A stretch of DNA of 7,627 bases from Desulfotignum sp. (GTDB lineage Bacteria > Desulfobacterota > Desulfobacteria > Desulfobacterales > Desulfobacteraceae), in assembly GCA_011390695.1 (NCBI GenBank), contig JAABRW010000470.1, forward strand, positions 1-7,627, in the 5' to 3' direction. Positions 6,095-7,627 of the stretch are shown here, piece after piece. Every line of letters starts with the position of its first letter. Within the stretch, counting starts at the first letter, position 1. Under the pieces are notes generated by a model. That model was not told the origin of the DNA. It made no database searches and worked only from the letters and a program-made list of their open reading frames with translations. The position numbers were made by a program, and so were the translations under genes.

Positions 6095-6108
6095 TATAAA
6101 ATCGACAA

Positions 6109-7627
6109 TTGAGACCCAAGAATGCCATAGCGTTTGTTGACACGGAAATTGATCCTGAAAGAGGTCGGATTCTTGATCTGGGCGGCATCAAAGAGGACGG
6201 GAACACGTTTCATTCCGGTTCTGCCGCCGGGTTTGCCGAATTTATGAAGGGCTCCCGGTTTTTATGCGGCCACAATCTCATCCGTCACGATTTGACCTAT
6301 ATCGTACAAGCGGTGGAAATCGCGGGCATTGACCGGGCTGATATGATTGATACCCTGTTTCTGTCTCCCCTGCTGTTTCCGGCCAGGCCCTACCATGCCC
6401 TGGTCAAGGACGACAAATTACAGACCCAGGATCTGAGCAATCCATTGAATGATGCCATCAAGGCCAGGGATCTGTTTTATGACGAGGTGGCTGCGTTTGA
6501 GCGGGCAGACAGGGATTTACAGCAGATCTTTTTTTTTCTTCTGCATGACAAGCCCGGATTTCAGGGATTTTTCAGGTATCTGGGGTTTTATGGAGATGAC
6601 ACCGCCGGCATTGAAGATCTGATCCTGAAAACATTTCATTTAAAGATCTGCAGCCATGCGGACCTGGGAAAACTGATCACGGAATTTCCCGTGGCCCTGG
6701 CCTTTTGCCTGTCCCTGGTTCATGCGGATGACCGGTATGCCATGACCCCGCCCTGGGTGTTGAAAACCTGTCCTGAAATCGAGTCAGTGATCTATCTGTT
6801 AAGGAATCATCCCTGCCTGACCGGGTGTGATTACTGCGGCCAGGCCCTGGATATCCACCGGGGCCTGAAACAATTTTTCGGGTTTGATTCCTTCCGGACC
6901 TATGGCGGAGAACCCCTTCAGGAACAGGCGGTTCAGGCCGCGATCGACGGGAAATCCCTGCTTGCGGTTTTTCCCACCGGGGGTGGCAAATCCCTGGCAT
7001 TCCAGGTGCCGGCCCTCATGAGCGGAGAAAACGCCCGGGGACTGACCATTGTCATTTCTCCTTTGCAGTCGTTGATGAAAGACCAGGTGGACAACCTGGA
7101 AAAGGTGGGGATTACCGATGCCGTCACCATCAACGGTCTGCTGGATCCCATTGAGCGGGCCAACGCGTTTGAGCGGGTGGAAAACGGCACGGCATCCATT
7201 CTTTATCTGTCTCCGGAATCGCTGCGGTCCAAAACCATTGAACACCTGATCCTGAAAAGAAATATCGTCCGTTTCGTGATTGACGAAGCCCACTGTTTTT
7301 CCGCCTGGGGACAGGACTTCCGGGTGGATTATCTGTATATCGGTGAGTTCATCAAAGCGGTCCAGGAAAAAAAGCAGCTGGAGGACCCGATCCCTGTGTC
7401 CTGTTTTACGGCAACAGCCAAGCCAAAGGTGATCCAGGATATCCAGACCTATTTCAAAGATGGCCTGCACCTGGATCTGGAGGTGTTCCGATCCCGTGCG
7501 TCCAGAACCAATTTGCAGTACAAAGTGTTTTTCAGGGACAATCCAGAGGAGAAATACCAGACCCTCAGGGACCTGCTGGATCAAAGGGAATGCCCCTCCA
7601 TTGTGTATGTGTCAAGAACCTACCGGG
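6109..7627 (+). CDS. DEDDh exonuclease-RecQ helicase fusion (3' end outside window)
   Basis: At least 506 residues lie in the window, and the frame is open to its edge. Residues 8-125 form a DEDDh 3'-5' exonuclease: AFVDTEID (8-15; D11, E13), CGHNLIRHDL (53-62; D61) and HALVKD (96-101; H96, D101), all catalytic residues present. A linker follows with cysteines at 181, 221, 235, 240 and 243 (C235-x4-C-x2-C), possibly a metal site. The RecQ ATPase core starts with motif 0 (FRTYGGEPLQEQ, 262-273), Walker A PTGGGKS (289-295), ISPLQSLMKDQ (316-326), DEAH (392-395) with the RecQ aromatic loop CFSAWGQDFRVDY (396-408), CFTATA (432-437) and the start of motif IV (PSIVYVSRT, 496-504). The C-terminal helicase half and any zinc, winged-helix or HRDC domains are beyond the window. 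The start is taken as TTG at 6109; the next in-frame stop upstream is at 6097. It begins 32 bases after abiEii. The arrangement resembles WRN, and a role in recombination, repair or defence is inferred. Confidence 0.88.
   Translation, partial: MRPKNAIAFVDTEIDPERGRILDLGGIKEDGNTFHSGSAAGFAEFMKGSRFLCGHNLIRHDLTYIVQAVEIAGIDRADMIDTLFLSPLLFPARPYHALVKDDKLQTQDLSNPLNDAIKARDLFYDEVAAFERADRDLQQIFFFLLHDKPGFQGFFRYLGFYGDDTAGIEDLILKTFHLKICSHADLGKLITEFPVALAFCLSLVHADDRYAMTPPWVLKTCPEIESVIYLLRNHPCLTGCDYCGQALDIHRGLKQFFGFDSFRTYGGEPLQEQAVQAAIDGKSLLAVFPTGGGKSLAFQVPALMSGENARGLTIVISPLQSLMKDQVDNLEKVGITDAVTINGLLDPIERANAFERVENGTASILYLSPESLRSKTIEHLILKRNIVRFVIDEAHCFSAWGQDFRVDYLYIGEFIKAVQEKKQLEDPIPVSCFTATAKPKVIQDIQTYFKDGLHLDLEVFRSRASRTNLQYKVFFRDNPEEKYQTLRDLLDQRECPSIVYVSRTYR

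Noticed and set aside
6077..6108. Terminator between abiEii and the RecQ-fusion gene
   Set aside because: The 32-base gap has no stem followed by a T run; it contains only a ribosome site.
6799..7584. A 261-codon open frame on the minus strand
   Set aside because: It is fully antisense to the RecQ core, whose Walker A, DEAH and TATA motifs are unmistakable on the plus strand. Its own translation has no recognisable domain.

Overview
The window looks like a chromosomal segment from a Gram-negative-type anaerobe. Protein style (an LTA-synthase-like sulfatase and a polyprenol-kinase-like enzyme next to a lipoprotein, and a RecQ helicase with an N-terminal exonuclease) fits the Desulfobacterales/Desulfobacterota. 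That assignment is an inference from sequence style, not a measured similarity. There are no RNA genes, CRISPR arrays or recognisable insertion sequences, and no gene-free stretch longer than about 120 bases.

Positions 17-3677, minus strand: a compact three-gene operon read right to left. An LTA-synthase-like membrane phosphoglycerol transferase comes first, then a SEC59/dolichol-kinase-like integral membrane lipid kinase, then a beta-propeller-like lipoprotein whose GTG start overlaps the preceding stop codon by 4 bases. Together they suggest modification of an envelope lipid or glycan outside the cytoplasmic membrane. The operon is separated by about 117 bases from a divergent small membrane-protein gene (3795-4094).

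Positions 4143-4541, plus strand: the first part of a metallo-beta-lactamase-fold protein (UPF0282-like), which keeps the metal-binding SHFHGDH signature. It ends after 132 residues with an unrelated tail, so it is probably a 3'-truncated remnant.

Positions 4512-6076, plus strand: an AT-rich AbiEi/AbiEii toxin-antitoxin operon with 8 bases of overlap between the genes. A good sigma70-type promoter lies in the last bases of the broken gene. A 12-bp imperfect inverted repeat (10 of 12 positions matching) sits where the antitoxin would autoregulate. The base composition drops sharply here against both flanks, so this looks like a module that arrived by transfer and broke the upstream gene.

Positions 6109-7627, plus strand: a GC-rich gene running off the window. 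It encodes an intact DEDDh exonuclease domain, a cysteine-containing linker and a RecQ helicase core, an arrangement like that of human WRN. It starts 32 bases after the toxin gene, so it may receive read-through from the AbiE promoter. The right half of the window may therefore be the edge of a defence or DNA-repair island.
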